Shown piece after piece: positions 53,275 to 62,354 of a DNA stretch of 64,000 nucleotides. Source of the stretch: Zunongwangia pacifica (GTDB lineage Bacteria; Bacteroidota; Bacteroidia; Flavobacteriales; Flavobacteriaceae); contig NZ_JAKHSK010000009.1 of assembly GCF_023499215.1 (NCBI RefSeq), forward strand, positions 1-64,000, in the 5' to 3' direction. Below the pieces are notes generated by a model, which made no database searches, was not told where the DNA came from, and saw only the letters and a list, made by a program, of their open reading frames with translations. Every line of letters begins with the position of its first letter. Position 1 is the stretch's first letter. Made by a program: the position numbers and the translations under genes.

Positions 53275-53728
53275 TTTCAATTTCCACGTTTACTATTAGG
53301 AGTATGAAAATTGAAAAATCCCCTAGTCTTGAATGTCAACAAAATGTAAAATGAAAAAAAATATTCTTAATAGTTCTTTAACCTCTTAATCTTAATCAAT
53401 TCAAAGCATCTGGAATGCTTTTATTCCCTGATTACAGGTATTTAATGTCTCATTTTATAGCTATAGGGATATACTGTATAGCTCGCAAACTTTTCTCAAG
53501 GTTCTTGAATCTTCAGTCATTTTTGAAATTACTTTTAAAACTCAGGAATTTTATAAACGGAAAGTTATAAGGTTGTTATTGGATATTTATTAGGGATTAA
53601 AGTATCGGAAAATATAAGCTCATAATTTTTTGTGTTTCAGCGTTAAATAATTGATAAATGAATCAAAAAATGAAGCTTCCGGTTTTTAGATTTAATTATC
53701 TTCAAATTCAAATAAAAAACGACAAAAA
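53275..53728. other. Divergent promoter region of about 450 bp
   Basis: It separates the FecR gene (- strand) from the acyl-adenylase gene (+ strand). It is AT-rich, and I see no gene. A TACATTTTG sequence on the - strand near 53340-53350 is close to, but not an exact, TAnnTTTG box. Confidence 0.4.
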
Positions 53729-55270
53729 ATGGCGATTATAGGATCATTAATTAAAAGTTTGATCGATTTAAGAGACACAATAGTTTCTGAACCTGATGCT
53801 GAAAAAGCTCAAAAAGGAGTACTGAAAAATTTATTGGAAAAGGCTAAGGATACCGCCTTTGGTAAATTTTATAATTTCAATGAAATCCTTAAAGCCGAAG
53901 ATATCGAAGCTGCTTTTGCTAAAAATGTTCCTTATTTTGATTATAACAAATTAAATGAGCGTTGGTGGAGCCAAATTCATGAAGGCGCTGAAGATATAAC
54001 ATGGCCGGGAAAACCAAATTATTTTGCATTGAGTTCTGGTACTACCGGGAAATCTAGCAAAAAAATTCCGGTGACCAACGAAATGATCGAGAGTATTAGA
54101 AATGCAGGCATAAAACAGGTGGGTGCTTTATCGAATTTTGATTTGGAACCCGAGTTTTTTGAAAAAGAAATTATGATGCTTGGAAGTTCTACCGATTTGC
54201 ATCATGAAGGAGATCATGAGGAGGGTGAAATTAGCGGAATTAGTGCCAGTAATATCCCTTTCTGGTTTAGGAGCTATTATAAACCGGGGCAAGAAATTGC
54301 CAAAATCGAAGATTGGGACGAGCGTGTAGAACGCATAGCCGAAAATGCTAAAAACTGGGATATAGGGGCATTAAGCGGTATTCCTTCGTGGATGGAGCTT
54401 ATGCTTAAAAAAGTTATCGAGTATCATAATGTAAAGCACATTCACGAAGTATGGCCAAATTTACAGGTTTATGCCAGTGGAGGAGTAGCATTTGAGCCTT
54501 ACGAGAAAAGTTTTAATGCATTACTGGGAAAACCGGTTAAGGTAATAGATACTTATCTGGCTTCAGAAGGATTTTTAGCGTTGCAAAATCGTCCCGATAC
54601 CCATAGTATGAAATTGCTATTGGATAACGGTGTTTATTTTGAATTTGTACCCTTCGAACCAGAGTATATAAATCAGGATGGTTCTTTAACTGAAGATGCA
54701 CCAGTAGTGCCTTTAGCCGATGTTGAAGAAGAAAAAGATTATGTGTTGCTTATTAGTACTGTTTCTGGTACCTGGCGTTATATTATTGGGGATACCATTA
54801 AATTTACCAATAAAGAAAAGCACGAAATTAGGATTACCGGAAGAACAAAATTTTTCCTAAATGTTGTAGGCTCGCAACTTTCGGTAAATAAAATGAATGA
54901 TGCGGTAAAAGAGTTAGAGGAAAAATTTGATATTAAAATCCCTGAATTTACAATTGCAGCGAAACGTTTTGAAGATGGGGAATTTTATCATTCCTGGTAC
55001 TTAGGTACAGAGGCCAACATTAGTGAAGAGGAACTGGCTGAAGCTTTAGATGAAAGTCTTAAAAATGCCAATAAGAATTATGGTGTAGCACGAAGTAAAG
55101 CTTTAAAAGGAGTAAAGGTGACCAAAGTGCCGCCGGCCATTTTTCCTGAATGGAGTGGTGCCAATAAAAAGAAAGGCGGGCAGGTAAAAATGGAAAAAGT
55201 AATGAACGAAGAGAAATTCGCTGAATTTGAATCCTTTGTGGAAAAAGAACTTAAAACCAACAAATACTAG
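53729..55270 (+). CDS. GH3 (auxin-responsive type) acyl-acid-amido synthetase-like protein
   Basis: The 513-residue protein belongs to the adenylate-forming GH3 family named for plant auxin-conjugating enzymes and is unrelated to glycoside hydrolase family 3. The ATP-binding motif SSGTTGKSSKKIP lies about residues 107-119, YASGGVAFEPYEKSF near 250 and YIIGDTIKFTNKE about 350-362. The C-terminal domain includes the Lys-rich end. Family enzymes adenylate a carboxylic acid and join it to an amine. In Bacteroidota the substrate is unknown. It is transcribed alone, divergent from the FecR operon. Confidence 0.82.
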   Translation: MAIIGSLIKSLIDLRDTIVSEPDAEKAQKGVLKNLLEKAKDTAFGKFYNFNEILKAEDIEAAFAKNVPYFDYNKLNERWWSQIHEGAEDITWPGKPNYFALSSGTTGKSSKKIPVTNEMIESIRNAGIKQVGALSNFDLEPEFFEKEIMMLGSSTDLHHEGDHEEGEISGISASNIPFWFRSYYKPGQEIAKIEDWDERVERIAENAKNWDIGALSGIPSWMELMLKKVIEYHNVKHIHEVWPNLQVYASGGVAFEPYEKSFNALLGKPVKVIDTYLASEGFLALQNRPDTHSMKLLLDNGVYFEFVPFEPEYINQDGSLTEDAPVVPLADVEEEKDYVLLISTVSGTWRYIIGDTIKFTNKEKHEIRITGRTKFFLNVVGSQLSVNKMNDAVKELEEKFDIKIPEFTIAAKRFEDGEFYHSWYLGTEANISEEELAEALDESLKNANKNYGVARSKALKGVKVTKVPPAIFPEWSGANKKKGGQVKMEKVMNEEKFAEFESFVEKELKTNKY

Positions 55271-55271
55271 T

Positions 55272-55949
55272 TTAATCTTTCTCTTCAGATTCTTCTTTTA
55301 ATTCATTAAGATCTTCTACAAGCTCTACAATTTCTTCCTGAGATAAGTAGAGCTTCTTTATTCTGTTTTTATAATTTTCAGAAAGATTAGACTGGTTTAA
55401 TATATAATCTTTGGTGGCGATAATATAATTCCCTAAACCATGATTAACCGCATAGGTATCGGCAGCCCTTTCAGCCTCTCTAATATAATTATGTGAAGTA
55501 ATATATCTTACCCCAAACCAAAACAGGTTTATTCCGCTACGGTTTCTATAATCCATTACATGGCCAAGCTCGTGCCCAATCCACCCAATAATTACATCAG
55601 ATGGGGCAGAGGTTACCGTAAAAACTTCATCTTCGATTTTTATTTCTTCGTTGATAAAAATAAAATAAGCCCTTTTTTTACGATTTTTAAAAATCCCTGA
55701 GAAGCTAGGTTGCGCCTGCATAAAGGATTTCTTTATGTTTTTTTTGAATTTAAATGTTATCGGGGTGTCCTTTAGCTCGGGATAATGAGATAAGGCTACA
55801 TAGGCTTCTCTCCATATCACATCGGGAACTTCCTTATTGGTCAATTTTAGACTGTCTTTTTGCTTCATGTTCTGGGCTTCACAAATACTATAAAAGATAC
55901 AGCATAAAAAGAATAAGGAATATGTGACCTTCGTAATTTGTGACTTCAC
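55272..55949 (-). CDS. Secreted zinc metallopeptidase-like protein (gluzincin type)
   Basis: I favour the GTG at 55949, which gives a good signal peptide (KSQITKVTYSLFFLCCIFYSICEAQ region); a TTG at 55976 is the alternative. The mature domain has GWIGHELGHVMDY, counted as His135-Glu136...His139 from the TTG start. EAERAADTYA follows, whose Glu is the third zinc ligand, the pattern of M48-like peptidases. The C-terminus is acidic (EESEEKD). It ends 2 nt from the convergent acyl-adenylase stop. Confidence 0.72.
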   Translation of the reverse strand: MKSQITKVTYSLFFLCCIFYSICEAQNMKQKDSLKLTNKEVPDVIWREAYVALSHYPELKDTPITFKFKKNIKKSFMQAQPSFSGIFKNRKKRAYFIFINEEIKIEDEVFTVTSAPSDVIIGWIGHELGHVMDYRNRSGINLFWFGVRYITSHNYIREAERAADTYAVNHGLGNYIIATKDYILNQSNLSENYKNRIKKLYLSQEEIVELVEDLNELKEESEEKD

Positions 55950-56048
55950 AATTTTATTTTGAGTGAATTTACACAAAGCAGCGTTTGCTTGAAAACAGAT
56001 GTTGTTAAATTGCGTTTAAAATTCAATTTAAGCTTTAAAAAAGGGCAT

Positions 56049-56079
56049 AAAAAAAGCAGCAAATTGAAATTGCTGCTTT
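56049..56079 (-). terminator. Terminator after the DUF4168 gene
   Basis: Perfect 10-bp stem AAAGCAGCAA (56053-56062) with TTGCTGCTTT (56070-56079), with an A run on the left that gives T on the - strand. It lies 24 nt after the stop. Confidence 0.8.
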
Positions 56080-56102
56080 AAATAATATAATTTTAAAAGG
56101 AA

Positions 56103-56588
56103 TTATCCTTGCCCCTGTTGCATCATTTTTTGCAAACGAGTTTGTAATTCTTGGTCGGTTTGTAGCGCTAAAGATAATTTTTCAAATCGCTCTAAAGTTA
56201 GACCCTGATCTTTAACCGTGTTTTCCATCTTTTTCTGAAATTCACCTTGCATACTTTCAATTTTGGCTAAAATCGCTTTATGCTTTGCAAGTTCTTCTTC
56301 AGTCGCTTCAATTTCTTTATTTGGATCCTGACTTGCCTGATGTATTTCGTTAAATCGTTGAACTTCTAGACCACCATCCTGTACCGTTTTCATCATTTTT
56401 TGATTTACCTGCTGGTTCATCATTCGTAGTCCCTGATATGCTTTAGCAAATTTAGAAAGCTCAGCATCACTTACCTCAACATCTACTGTTTGCGGTTGCT
56501 GCATCGCAGTATTTTGCGCTATCGCAGCTGAGCCTGCGAAGAGTGCAAAAACAACTAATAAACCTGCAATTTTTTTAGACTTAAACAT
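56103..56588 (-). CDS. Secreted DUF4168 protein
   Basis: The 161-residue protein has a signal peptide (about 1-24, SAAIAQ) and a helical DUF4168 domain (VSDAELSKFAKAYQGLRMMNQ, VKDQGLTLERFEKLSLALQTD). It is Met- and Gln-rich and probably periplasmic. The role is not known. It is monocistronic with its own terminator. Confidence 0.8.
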   Translation of the reverse strand: MFKSKKIAGLLVVFALFAGSAAIAQNTAMQQPQTVDVEVSDAELSKFAKAYQGLRMMNQQVNQKMMKTVQDGGLEVQRFNEIHQASQDPNKEIEATEEELAKHKAILAKIESMQGEFQKKMENTVKDQGLTLERFEKLSLALQTDQELQTRLQKMMQQGQG

Positions 56589-56841
56589 AAATTTTGTCGT
56601 TTTTTCTTTAATTAATATCCCGTAAACCTATTATTTAATCATTGGCCTGCAAAACATATTTTGTTAAGACTTGGCAATTTTAAATGATCTTAACAGCTGA
56701 GTGCTGTTTGATGTTAAAATTAGATTTTTACACAATAAGTTTATCTTTTTAGTTTGCGATTTGTATGTCGCACTCTCCCTGTATTTCAATTTTGATGCCA
56801 AGAATCTAATGAATGTATATGTAATTACGGCACTCTTTTTA

Positions 56842-57312
56842 TTAATGTTTTGAAGATTCAGCTTTGCTAATGTTTTCTTTTAATGCGTGTTGCAGCTTAA
56901 AAATAGCAATAATTTCGATCACAAAAAATAGTACAATTGCGATTTTTGCATATTCCCAGATCATGGCACTGTACGCCATATTTTTGAATCCGGTAATAAT
57001 AATTGCTGAAATAAATATAATGATTCCCAGAATAGCTAATGGGATTTCGGGATAAAACCTAAGATTCGCTCTTTTAACCAGCTTTTTGAAGTTTTCGTTA
57101 TATGCTGAGGTAATTTTTGGTTTTTTCAAGAGGAATTTTTCATGTTTAATTAATTGGATCTGGCTTAAGATCTTGGAGCAAAATGTAAGCGCTACGATTG
57201 CCATCATCACCAATACGCCCGCTTCTGTCCAAACCAGAATAGTGGAATTAGAAACTAAATCCATTACAATGGTAAGCAGGATAAGAGACCAGGCGAGTAC
57301 GCAATAGAGCAT
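56842..57312 (-). CDS. Four-TM membrane protein, function unknown
   Basis: The 156-residue protein has membrane helices at about residues 4-20, 27-46, 93-110 and 120-137, and a charged cytoplasmic loop between the second and third (about 50-85; LIKHEKFLLKKPKITSAYNENFKKLVKRA). There is no recognisable family motif. It is the last clearly chromosomal gene before the acquired region that begins with RteC. Confidence 0.6.
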   Translation of the reverse strand: MLYCVLAWSLILLTIVMDLVSNSTILVWTEAGVLVMMAIVALTFCSKILSQIQLIKHEKFLLKKPKITSAYNENFKKLVKRANLRFYPEIPLAILGIIIFISAIIITGFKNMAYSAMIWEYAKIAIVLFFVIEIIAIFKLQHALKENISKAESSKH

Positions 57313-57494
57313 GATAAAATAGGACCATCTTTTTAGCCTTTTTATTTTTTTATCAAAAAGATTAATTTAACCTAAATCGGCTAATAAAGAGTAGTTTACA
57401 AGTACCGGAAGTACTATCGGTAACGATTTAGTAATGGTGCTTACTGCACTTGTTTTCATTTGATTACCTTGTAAATCATTACTGCAAATTTATA

Positions 57495-57534
57495 AAAAAT
57501 AAAGGTAAAGCCGTGAAACTTTACCTTTATTTTT
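57495..57534. terminator. Strong hairpin at the end of RteC
   Basis: AAAAATAAAGGTAAAG (57495-57510) pairs perfectly with CTTTACCTTTATTTTT (57519-57534) over an 8-nt loop. It overlaps the RteC stop codon (57527-57529). With A and T runs on both sides it can terminate on both strands. Confidence 0.85.
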
Positions 57535-58354
57535 CGTCTTGTTCGTCCATCCTTTTAATGAGCGCATCCCGAAGACTATCGAGGAACTTTGTGCGGTTCA
57601 TCTTTCTGGCTTTCAATTCCAGATAGGAATGATAGAAATCCCCTAAGTCAATATTAAACATATTTTCAAAGGTTTTGGCTATGATTTTAATGTCTGCATT
57701 ACCGTTGTCAATCGAACCTTGCGAATGCAGCGAATATATCAACTCGATGAGTGAGGTCTTGCTGCCCGTCCAGTTTAAAGGCGGGTTTTCCCAAATTCTT
57801 TTCTGACTGTTGTTATTCAACTGGTCTTCGAGATAAACCTGTATCAAATCATTGGCAATAATCTTGGCTACTTTGTAATCGTGTGAGGTTGTAAAATTGT
57901 GGTCTGCCTCAAAATAATAGGTGTCTAAACTTAGCTTAATATCGTGTTTGCCACGTACAAAGTATTTGTTATCAAGATGGGTGCTGTTGGTTCTGTAATA
58001 CTTGTAAAATTCCAGATTGGCATCGAAGTACCGCTTGATTTTGGAAAGCTCAATATTGAGGTATTTCCTGATAATTTTATCCCCTCCACGTGGTCTTTTT
58101 GTTTCAATTTTATAAATCGAATTGAAGAAGATAAGTTTTGAAACTAACTGCGGCTTTAGCTGCTTGAAAAACAATATTTCTTCTTCCGCATCTTTAAATC
58201 CCTTTTCTTGAATGTGCTTCTTTACCTCTTCAATCTTCTGCAATACCAGCACAATAGCATTTTCATACGATACCAATGAATTATTCTGCTCGTAGGTCAA
58301 TTCACTTATTCTATCGTCTAATTCGTTTATTATAGTATGGCAATAATCTGTCAT
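57527..58354 (-). CDS. RteC-domain protein, conjugative-element regulator
   Basis: The 275-residue protein has the RteC domain along its length (KPQLVSKLIFFNSIYKIETKRP, YLEDQLNN, PLNWTGSKTSLIELIYSLHSQG, IDLGDFYHSYLELKARKMNRTKFLD). In CTnDOT-type conjugative transposons RteC activates the excision genes. Here it marks the start of a region with different codon use. No tetQ or rteAB is in the window, and the gene stands alone between chromosomal and copper-cargo genes. The element boundary is likely near 57313-57500, but I could not find an att core. Confidence 0.88.
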   Translation of the reverse strand: MTDYCHTIINELDDRISELTYEQNNSLVSYENAIVLVLQKIEEVKKHIQEKGFKDAEEEILFFKQLKPQLVSKLIFFNSIYKIETKRPRGGDKIIRKYLNIELSKIKRYFDANLEFYKYYRTNSTHLDNKYFVRGKHDIKLSLDTYYFEADHNFTTSHDYKVAKIIANDLIQVYLEDQLNNNSQKRIWENPPLNWTGSKTSLIELIYSLHSQGSIDNGNADIKIIAKTFENMFNIDLGDFYHSYLELKARKMNRTKFLDSLRDALIKRMDEQDEK

Positions 58355-58515
58355 TGAAAGCGGAATTTTAAGTATGATACCAATAAAAAGGATAAAATGA
58401 GGCAGTAATTGCAGGTATCCTACAATAAATTACCTCATTTCAATATGTTTGTTATAGTATGCTTATAGGAAAGCCATATCCGCTTTCACTTTTGAAACTG
58501 AATAGGGCTTGTGTA

Positions 58516-58737
58516 TTAAACCATTAAAGGTTCTGCTTTAAAGCCTTTTTTCTTAACGATGGCAACTATTTCATCTTCTGTAATTCCCTCTGATTTTACG
58601 GTTAGAATTTTGTCATTGTTAGCTGTATCTACATTCCATTCGCAGATACCGTCCGCTCCGTCCAAATCAGCTTTTACTTTTGATACGCATCCACCACAAT
58701 TAAGGTTGGTTTTGAATTGAAATTCTCTATTTTCCAT
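58516..58737 (-). CDS. HMA-domain copper chaperone
   Basis: The 73-residue protein is a single heavy-metal-associated domain with the metal site NLNCGGCVSKVKADL (CxxC, cysteines about residues 14 and 17). It is a close paralogue of the product of 61766-61987. It probably carries Cu(I) in the periplasm or cytoplasm; no signal peptide is visible, so cytoplasmic is more likely. The promoter shares a long element with the second HMA gene. Confidence 0.88.
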   Translation of the reverse strand: MENREFQFKTNLNCGGCVSKVKADLDGADGICEWNVDTANNDKILTVKSEGITEDEIVAIVKKKGFKAEPLMV

Positions 58738-58773
58738 TTTTTTGAAATTTATTTATAATGTTTTGTACTGTTG

Positions 58774-58844
58774 CAAAATTCAGCATAATTCCAAAGCCTT
58801 CTATTGTGATATTTCTTGTTTGATTTGTGACTTTTACTGATTTA
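58774..58844 (-). promoter_or_regulatory. Putative activator site and -7 box of the first HMA gene
   Basis: The - strand holds GAATTTTG (58774-58781), one base from TAnnTTTG. An element at 58808-58844 (+ strand GATATTTCTTGTTTGATTTG and onward) is repeated at the second HMA gene. The distance between box and element is the same at both genes. Confidence 0.6.
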
Positions 58845-58913
58845 GCCCGTATTATAAAAAGCAAAAAGGTCATAGCAACGCTACAACCTTTCCCAATCTT
58901 GTATTGAAATGCT

Positions 58914-61217
58914 TTAGTAGATGAGCGAAAGCCCTACACCAAAGCCCATATCACTATCATAGTGTGTTCTGATACCGATATGCCTTGTCAGGATATACCG
59001 CAGGTCTGCCATATATTCCAAATCGGTATTGACCATAAATCCGGCTCTTAGTCTTCGGGAGATAGGTATATCCTCACGCATTAACGATACACGAAAAATC
59101 CCATCGTGATATACTTCTGCCTGTACATTAACGAGCATTGGCAGGGTGTACATTACACCCAAGCTGACTGCTGCCCGGTTGTCCTTTTTATTGACCTGTC
59201 CGAACAGGTTTTGCTCGTGTTCGTCCATTCCCATTTTGCGGTATCGCCAATCGAAACCGATAAACGGCATCAGCCATTGCATTTTACCGATGTAACGTCC
59301 TAAATGGGTTTCTACTTCGTAGCCGTGCATATCGTTGTAGCCTAAACGCCATTCTGTACCCAAACTGTAACGGGCGTTCATCAGCATAGCTTCCCCGTCT
59401 ATACCGTTGATGGCAAAGTCGCTCTGTGCCATTAAGTGTGGCATATTGCTTTCCCGCTGTAACATTTTATAGGCTTTTTCCTTGTTGGGCAATTCGGGAT
59501 TTTTATAATCGTCCACTGCAAAAACCCTGTTCATTCCTGCCATCATATGGTACAGGATATGGCAATGGAAAAACCAATCGCCCTCGGTATTGGCAAGAAA
59601 CTCGATGGTATCGGTTTCCATCGGCATAATGTCGATTATATTTTTCATCGGTGCATTTTCGCCGTGCTCATTCAGCACCCTGAAATCAAAACCGTGCAGG
59701 TGTATCGGGTGGCGCATCATTGAGTTGTTGTGAATGGTAATCCTCAAAATCTCGCCTTTCTTTACAGGTATTTTGTCGCTTTCTGCCAAGACCTTATTAT
59801 CCATACTCCAAACGTAACGGTTCATATTTCCGGTAAGGGTAAATTTCAGTTCTTTTACCGGAGCATCTTTTGGCAATGTGGTATTGTGTGGCGATTTCAG
59901 CATTGCGTAATTGAGCGTTACTATATTGCTCAACGCATTGGCATTATAACGGTTGGGGTCTTCGTCCGTATTCATTTTATGGTTTTCCCCGTGATGCTCC
60001 ATTGGCTGCCCATTGTCCTTAGCTTTCTTGCCCTTTTCTTCGCCTGTAATTTCAGGATACATTACTACGTTCATATCCATTTGGTTAAGGCTCATATTCA
60101 TTCCCATATCGTCAAGGTCGCCGTTCATCTTCATCATATCATTCATCATCTTCATACCCTCAAAATATTTCAGGCGTGGCATTTCCCCAACATATTGTTT
60201 TGTACCGCTGCCAATAAAATAGCTTGTGGATTGGGTACGGTCTTCGGTAGTTGCCATAAATTCAAAGGCTTTACCGTCTTCGGGAATGGTAACGACTACA
60301 TCGTAAGTTTCAGATACAGCGATAATCAGCCTGTCCACATCCACAGGTTGCACATCGTTGCCGTCGCTTGCCACTACGGACATTTTACCGCCTGCGTAGC
60401 GAAGCCAAAAGTAAGAGGATGCACCGCCATTAGAAATCCGCAAACGCACTTTGTCGCCTGCTTTTAACGGCTTGCCGTCAATGCTTTTCAGGTCTGTATG
60501 ATGATTGCCGTTCATCAGCACACGTTCGTAATATACATCGCTCACGTCCATAGCCAACATACGTTTCCATTCGTTGGTCAGCTTGGTTTTGAATTTACCG
60601 CTTTGGATGGCTTCGGCATAGCTTTGTGTTGCGCCTTTTCTTATGGCAAACCAATCGCTTGCATTGTGCAGCATACGGTGTACATTGTTGGGATTGAGGT
60701 TCGTCCATTCGCTTAGCATTATGGGAATTTCCGGCAAATCGTCAATGCCTTTCCTGAATGTTTTGTCATCAGCCCTTTTGTGCATTATAAAGCTGCCGTA
60801 CATACCAATCTGCTCCTGCAAGCCCGAATGTGAATGATACCAGTGCGTTCCGGTCTGAATAATCGGGAAACGGTAAGTATAGGTTGTGCCGGGTTCTATG
60901 GGCATTTGCGTTAAGAAAGGTACACCGTCTTCTTTATTGGGCAGGAATAGCCCGTGCCAATGCAGGGATGTACTTTCTTTCAACTGGTTATGGACAACAA
61001 TTTCTGCCGTGTCGCCCTCTGTAAATTCAAGCGTGGGCATTGGGATTTGCCCGTTTACAGCGATTGCCCTTTTTTCTTTGCCTGCGTAGTTTACAACCGT
61101 ATCTCTTACATACAGGTCGTAATGGACTACTTTTTGGGCAATGCTGACTTGTGATATAAAGAGTGCCAACAGGGTTAGCGGCAACAGCTTTTTGTGAAGA
61201 AATTTTTGATTATCCAT
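58914..61217 (-). CDS. Multicopper oxidase with C-terminal CopB-like barrel
   Basis: ATG 61217 (MDNQKFLHKKLLPLTLLALF) gives a signal peptide; an earlier start would extend it by 17 residues. The protein has three cupredoxin domains with all copper motifs: STSLHWHGLF and GTHWYHSHSGLQEQ near the start, and MRHPIHLHGF and WFFHCHILYHMMAG near residue 550. A Met-rich insert (MNDMMKMNGDLDDMGMNMSLNQMDM) lies about 360-390. After about residue 590 comes a beta-strand-rich tail (GYEVETHLGRYIGKMQWLMPFIGFDWRYR and onward) resembling the outer-membrane protein CopB. So this is a CopA-CopB-like fusion for copper oxidation and export-side detoxification. Confidence 0.85.
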   Translation of the reverse strand: MDNQKFLHKKLLPLTLLALFISQVSIAQKVVHYDLYVRDTVVNYAGKEKRAIAVNGQIPMPTLEFTEGDTAEIVVHNQLKESTSLHWHGLFLPNKEDGVPFLTQMPIEPGTTYTYRFPIIQTGTHWYHSHSGLQEQIGMYGSFIMHKRADDKTFRKGIDDLPEIPIMLSEWTNLNPNNVHRMLHNASDWFAIRKGATQSYAEAIQSGKFKTKLTNEWKRMLAMDVSDVYYERVLMNGNHHTDLKSIDGKPLKAGDKVRLRISNGGASSYFWLRYAGGKMSVVASDGNDVQPVDVDRLIIAVSETYDVVVTIPEDGKAFEFMATTEDRTQSTSYFIGSGTKQYVGEMPRLKYFEGMKMMNDMMKMNGDLDDMGMNMSLNQMDMNVVMYPEITGEEKGKKAKDNGQPMEHHGENHKMNTDEDPNRYNANALSNIVTLNYAMLKSPHNTTLPKDAPVKELKFTLTGNMNRYVWSMDNKVLAESDKIPVKKGEILRITIHNNSMMRHPIHLHGFDFRVLNEHGENAPMKNIIDIMPMETDTIEFLANTEGDWFFHCHILYHMMAGMNRVFAVDDYKNPELPNKEKAYKMLQRESNMPHLMAQSDFAINGIDGEAMLMNARYSLGTEWRLGYNDMHGYEVETHLGRYIGKMQWLMPFIGFDWRYRKMGMDEHEQNLFGQVNKKDNRAAVSLGVMYTLPMLVNVQAEVYHDGIFRVSLMREDIPISRRLRAGFMVNTDLEYMADLRYILTRHIGIRTHYDSDMGFGVGLSLIY

Positions 61218-61247
61218 TTTAAAAATAGCATTGGTTATAAAGATTAA

Positions 61248-61274
61248 AAGGCATTGCCTAATGAGCAATGCCTT
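61248..61274 (-). terminator. Hairpin between DUF3347 and multicopper oxidase genes
   Basis: AAGGCATTGC (61248-61257) pairs with GCAATGCCTT (61265-61274) over a 7-nt loop. It lies between two genes of one - strand operon and may tune their relative expression. Confidence 0.6.
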
Positions 61275-61282
61275 AATGGGTA

Positions 61283-61726
61283 TTATTTAGTTTCTGCAAC
61301 TTTACCACACGTAAGCATAGATGAACCGTAGTAAGGATTTTTGATGTCCTTTTCTTTGCTCAACCAATATGCTTTTTTCATCGGGCAATACTGGTAGTAA
61401 ACTGGTTGGTTTACTTTGTCGGATGGTTTTACCAGTTTCCACATTATGGTAGATACATCATTGAAAGCGGCTCTTTGCTTTTCAATGTTGTTGCCTGCCT
61501 TGCTTAATTTCTCGGTGGCTTTCTGCAATTCTGCTTTCTGTGCAAAATTGTCTTCGCTCTTTACGGCTTCGTTCAGTGCGGAAATAGCGGTGTTTGCCGC
61601 CTTGCTGTCACTGCTTACCAAAGCATTTTTTACGCTGATATAATTGTTCAGCAGGTTGCCTGTATTTTGTGCAAAAGCAGAAAATCCAAACATCATTACG
61701 GTTATTGCAACTATTAACTTTTTCAT
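61283..61726 (-). CDS. Secreted DUF3347 copper-resistance protein
   Basis: The 147-residue protein has a signal peptide (about 1-20, FSAFAQ), a helical DUF3347 region (about 22-110) and a C-terminal metal-binding segment with QYCPMKKAYWLSKEKDIKNPYYGSSMLTCG. Such proteins occur fused to or beside CusB-type efflux adaptors and probably hand Cu to the oxidase or efflux pump. It lies directly upstream of the multicopper oxidase and 39 nt after the second HMA gene. Confidence 0.85.
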   Translation of the reverse strand: MKKLIVAITVMMFGFSAFAQNTGNLLNNYISVKNALVSSDSKAANTAISALNEAVKSEDNFAQKAELQKATEKLSKAGNNIEKQRAAFNDVSTIMWKLVKPSDKVNQPVYYQYCPMKKAYWLSKEKDIKNPYYGSSMLTCGKVAETK

Positions 61727-61765
61727 TTTTTGTTCCTTTTAAAGATTAGTGAATTGCTGATGGTA

Positions 61766-61987
61766 TTATGCTGAAACAGGTTCAGCTTTAAAACCTTTTT
61801 TCCTGATGATTGCGACAACCTCGTCTTCGGTAATGCCCTCTGCTTTTACAGTCAGTATTTTATCGCTGTTTGTGGTGTCAACGTTCCATTCGCAGATACC
61901 GTCTGCGTTATCTAAATCTGCCTGCACTTTTGATACACAGTTACCACAGTTAAGGTTTGTCTTGAATTGAAGATTTTTACTTTCCAT
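61766..61987 (-). CDS. HMA-domain copper chaperone, second copy
   Basis: The 73-residue single HMA domain has NLNCGNCVSKVQADL and is nearly identical in pattern to the first copy (58516-58737), including NADGICEWNVDT and GITEDEVVAI.RKKGFKAEP. It heads the DUF3347-multicopper oxidase operon. The pair probably arose by duplication of the gene with its promoter. Confidence 0.88.
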   Translation of the reverse strand: MESKNLQFKTNLNCGNCVSKVQADLDNADGICEWNVDTTNSDKILTVKAEGITEDEVVAIIRKKGFKAEPVSA

Positions 61988-62018
61988 TGTATTGAACTTT
62001 TAATTGTTTTTGTTGGTA

Positions 62019-62150
62019 CAAAATTCGGAACATAATGCGCTATGCTGTTTGCGATATTCCTTGTTTGATTTATGATATTTACTGATTATACCTCAAAAAC
62101 GGTTCCGCTTGTAATATTTCGGTTTTGTTTTGTGACTTTTACTGATTATG
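62019..62150 (-). promoter_or_regulatory. Putative activator sites and -7 box of the second HMA operon
   Basis: GAATTTTG on the - strand at 62019-62026 lies at the same distance (26 nt between) from an element at 62053-62090 as in the first HMA promoter. A third copy of the element is at 62113-62150, starting 60 nt further upstream. The three copies share the core TTTACTGATTA on the + strand. A copper-responsive activator is the likely binder. Confidence 0.6.
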
Positions 62151-62354
62151 GTGTTGGTTCTGAATAAGCGGAATACATTTACCGCTTAATAACGCTAACT
62201 GATTATAAAATGTCTATCAAAACCTTTCTCTCGGTTTTGCATCGGGCGATGTTGTAGCTCGGGTTCAGGAACTAAAACACTATTGCACAATCCCACTTGT
62301 GCAAAAACCTTTATTGCAAAATCACACATAACATAATTTTTAAAAATCATTATA

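Noticed and set aside
53729-55270. Glycoside hydrolase family 3
   Set aside because: The motif SSGTTGKSS is that of the unrelated GH3 acyl-adenylase family; no glycosidase nucleophile motif is present.
59730-60467. Long + strand open frame of 245 codons
   Set aside because: It is antisense to the well-supported multicopper oxidase and has no domain or start signal of its own.
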